From: Planctomycetales bacterium
GTDB lineage: Bacteria > Planctomycetota > SZUA-567
Length of the DNA stretch: 7,818 bases
Reading direction: 5' to 3'
NCBI GenBank assembly: GCA_025997475.1
Contig: BNUQ01000068.1
Location: 1-7,818 of the forward strand
The notes below the pieces were generated by a model that was not told where the DNA came from, searched no databases, and was given only the letters and a program-made list of their open reading frames with translations. The position numbers and the translations under genes were made by a program. Below, one piece after another: positions 6,801 through 7,818 of the stretch (within the stretch, counting starts at the first letter, position 1; each line of letters opens with the position of its first letter).

Positions 6801-7653
6801 GGACGGCGGCGCCAACTTTGGCGTGGTCAACCGTCAGCATTTCATACGCCCGCGCTTCCACCAAATCCTTGCTTAAATACGTCTTGTCGGGGCTGGCGGC
6901 GATGGCGCCGGAATTGGAGATAATTTCGGCGAAGCCGCCCTGTCCGTGCGGGCTGACCATCGACACCATTTCCTGCAATTTGTCCAACACGATGTCGGAC
7001 GAAATGATGCCGATGAATTTACCGTGATGCGTAATCGGAAAGACAAAACTCGCGAGCATCACGGTTTTGCCCTGCAAGCCGTAGGGATACGGGTCGGTGA
7101 TATATTCGCGCCGTTCGGTTTTCGGGACGATATACCAGTCCTCGCCGTCAATCGCGGACAACGCCTCCACGTCGATATTGTCGCCGAGTTTGTTCCAATA
7201 CGGCGCGTAGCGACCGGAGGCGTCGTAGGGCGTGAAGCCGTTCGGGTCTTTGAATAAAACCACGCCGCCGCCGTCTTTTTTGCCGGCGAAATTCGCGTCC
7301 AGCCCGTCGAGCGCGTCGGGGTCGTAGGCGACGCAAAAGGCGGTGATGTATTCTTTTTGGCCGAGCGCGTGGCGCAGAACGTCGTTCATCAACCGGCGGT
7401 CGGTGATATTGTGTTCTTTGAGCGTTTCAAAGACGGAGGCGAGCGTTTCGGCGGTGATGCGGGCGCCCTGTAATTCGGCTTTGATTTCGTTGCCGTATTT
7501 GTCGGCGGTTTCGGTGGCGAGATTAAAGGCGTCTTTTTGCGCCGTTTTGAACGATTTTTTGGAAACAATCAGCGTCAACGCCAAAAACGCCGCGCCGACC
7601 GCGAGCAAAACCCAAAAGAAAATTTTGGTCTGCAGACCTAAATTTTTGAACAT
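3823..7653 (-). CDS. Hybrid sensor histidine kinase, Cache-HAMP-HK-REC-HK-REC
   Basis: A complete 1276-residue inner-membrane signalling protein. A transmembrane helix (about 8-31) leads to a large extracytoplasmic double-Cache-type sensor (about 35-400), marked by DWYIVPKTERREYITDPYPY and FIGIISSDIVLDKL. A second helix (about 408-432) and a HAMP domain (about 432-485) follow. Kinase module one has FLANTSHELRTP with His515, an N box NLIGNAVKF, DTGIGIP with Asp661 and GGAGLGLSI. Receiver one has VVDDE and phospho-acceptor Asp814 (LLDVMMP). Kinase module two has FLANMSHEIRTP with His906, NLVDNAYKF, DTGIGM with Asp1055 and GAGLGLTI. Receiver two has VEDNE and Asp1202 (LMDLQMP), with AKP near the end. 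All expected catalytic residues are present. No HPt domain or output domain is attached, so phosphate probably passes to separate partners. Start: a GAGG lies 9-10 bases upstream, and the first residues lead straight into the membrane helix. The ligand is unknown; Cache domains usually sense small metabolites. Confidence 0.95.
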   Translation of the reverse strand: MFKNLGLQTKIFFWVLLAVGAAFLALTLIVSKKSFKTAQKDAFNLATETADKYGNEIKAELQGARITAETLASVFETLKEHNITDRRLMNDVLRHALGQKEYITAFCVAYDPDALDGLDANFAGKKDGGGVVLFKDPNGFTPYDASGRYAPYWNKLGDNIDVEALSAIDGEDWYIVPKTERREYITDPYPYGLQGKTVMLASFVFPITHHGKFIGIISSDIVLDKLQEMVSMVSPHGQGGFAEIISNSGAIAASPDKTYLSKDLVEARAYEMLTVDHAKVGAAVRYANEYLAGRQVAGNAGDAVADEKARQFVAGLNEFAVHFDAARLDLSLLNPELALALLQADPNRRREATEAKAAIKKGVAYTAVNQDFYSVYLPIKFSDATKPWAVAVSIPMPKIIRAANDIRNYMLLAAVGAGGAIVVMLYFIMKNVTRPLLALSNAAKVFGDGDFEAEVPTIQSNDEIGTLSRAFKFMADEIAKLITEMHTYAKILEEKNIYLDRLNELKDEFLANTSHELRTPLNGIIGIVESMVDGATGDLTGKQKYNLAIVANCGKRLANMINDILDFTRLKNREIVLQIKPLDLKPIVDTVVALSKPLIKGKELTLVNEIDAALPVIDADENRIQQILCNLIGNAVKFTDRGKVSITAKIAGEMAAISVADTGIGIPEYKFDRIFESFEQADGSTAREYGGAGLGLSITKKIVELHGGIIGVQSVVGEGSIFTFTVPVSAVKSGDAALKPSASPVIDMEDFAAETAEAADGDFRVLVVDDEPVNIQVLTNVLSMRRYAVCKAYNGADALNLFARGETFDLVLLDVMMPKMSGYEVCRKLREKYSLFDLPIVMLTAKNQVQDIMLGFQSGANDYIQKPFDKEELLARVKTLIELKGAMTAALAANKAKSLFLANMSHEIRTPLHAVIGLTNLLLKTPMNATQRDYAEKMRRVSSTLLGIVNDILDFAKIDAGKMTLQHVVFDLRKMFDDLTIFFHEQKASSPLALNFALDAALPPAVGGDPLRLQQVFINLVDNAYKFTEQGTITVRAAVAHRGERDAMLTFTVEDTGIGMNPKQIDEIFTAFNQADNSYSRRYQGAGLGLTITKQMVELMGGKIGVVSVEGKGTTVTFTGSFSLPDAPAAPEKDAAPTNVNAVLRGLRVLLVEDNEINTMIAVELLNAVGIETTTAENGAEALKKLAASAANGTPPDLVLMDLQMPVMDGYEATKIILAMPEYRDLPIFALTAHDFPEERARSAARGMKKHLAKPIDTDVFYAALREVAAGKTPPP

Positions 7654-7698
7654 AAAGTTGCCTCTATTGTTTGACGAAAGTTATTCACCATGACCAAG

Positions 7699-7818
7699 TT
7701 GGTAGTTGGTAGTTTTCAGTTGATAGGGGTGGAGTTTTTGTCGGCAAATTCGCAAGCGCCCGCGAAGCGAATTTTTGCTAACCAAACTCCACAACTAAAA
7801 ACTACGGACTACCAACTA
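7699..7818. repeat. Inverted element with heptamer-repeat ends, running off the right edge
   Basis: The left end (7699-7726) is four 7-base units TTGGTAG, TTGGTAG, TTTTCAG, TTGATAG. The right end (7791-7818) is four units in inverse orientation: ACAACTA, AAAACTA, CGGACTA, CCAACTA. Between them is an imperfect palindrome: TGGAGTTT at 7730-7737 with AAACTCCA at 7784-7791, and GCAAATTCGC at 7744-7753 with the GCGAA...TTGC segment at 7767-7778. It lies about 45 bases upstream of the kinase start. The right arm may continue beyond the window. The layout, two inverted heptamer arms around a hairpin, matches that at 954-1067. Confidence 0.75.

Noticed and set aside
3825..7693. Many frames of 60-155 codons antisense or out of frame to the kinase
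   Set aside because: They follow from the high GC and biased codons of a continuous 1276-codon gene; none shows a domain or good start signal.

Overview
The window is bacterial DNA of moderately high GC content. It carries seven genes that look real (one cut by the left edge), separated by intergenic DNA unusually rich in repeats. The organism cannot be named from this sequence. A membrane-anchored Cache/HAMP hybrid sensor kinase, strong GGAGG-type ribosome binding sites and housekeeping genes glyA and aroQ fit a free-living, probably diderm bacterium. Seven-base intergenic repeats resemble the short tandemly repeated repetitive (STRR) sequences described in cyanobacteria, but nothing in the proteins points to that phylum.

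Left part (1-2400): the tail of glyA is followed by a gene-free stretch (149-651) filled by a large nested palindromic element. Next come a small MNT-type nucleotidyltransferase of the HI0073 kind without a visible partner, a heptamer repeat array that runs to within one base of the next start codon, aroQ (type II 3-dehydroquinate dehydratase), another cluster of heptamers, and a tight pair of unrecognised genes (68 and 169 codons) closed by a good intrinsic terminator.

Middle part (2400-3570): a divergent pair. On the minus strand is an AT-richer gene for a small two-helix membrane protein with a possible PH-like C-terminal domain. On the plus strand is an XRE-type repressor-like protein. 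The shared intergenic region holds a 7-3-7 palindrome that could be the operator, a consensus -35 box facing the membrane gene, and a 13-bp hairpin that buries the ribosome binding site of the XRE gene. This looks like a self-contained regulatory module, possibly acquired.

Right part (3570-7818): a second palindromic element shares its terminal motif with the first, followed by a bidirectional terminator. Then comes a 1276-residue hybrid histidine kinase on the minus strand with the order Cache-HAMP-HK-REC-HK-REC, in which both kinase modules keep their key residues. Upstream of it, running off the right edge, is an inverted repeat whose ends are again made of heptamers.

The most notable points are the heptamer repeats that replace the ribosome binding site of aroQ and form the ends of neighbouring genes, the palindromic element family, the SD-sequestering hairpin of the XRE module, and the doubled kinase. 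I see no CRISPR array, tRNA, rRNA or transposase gene.
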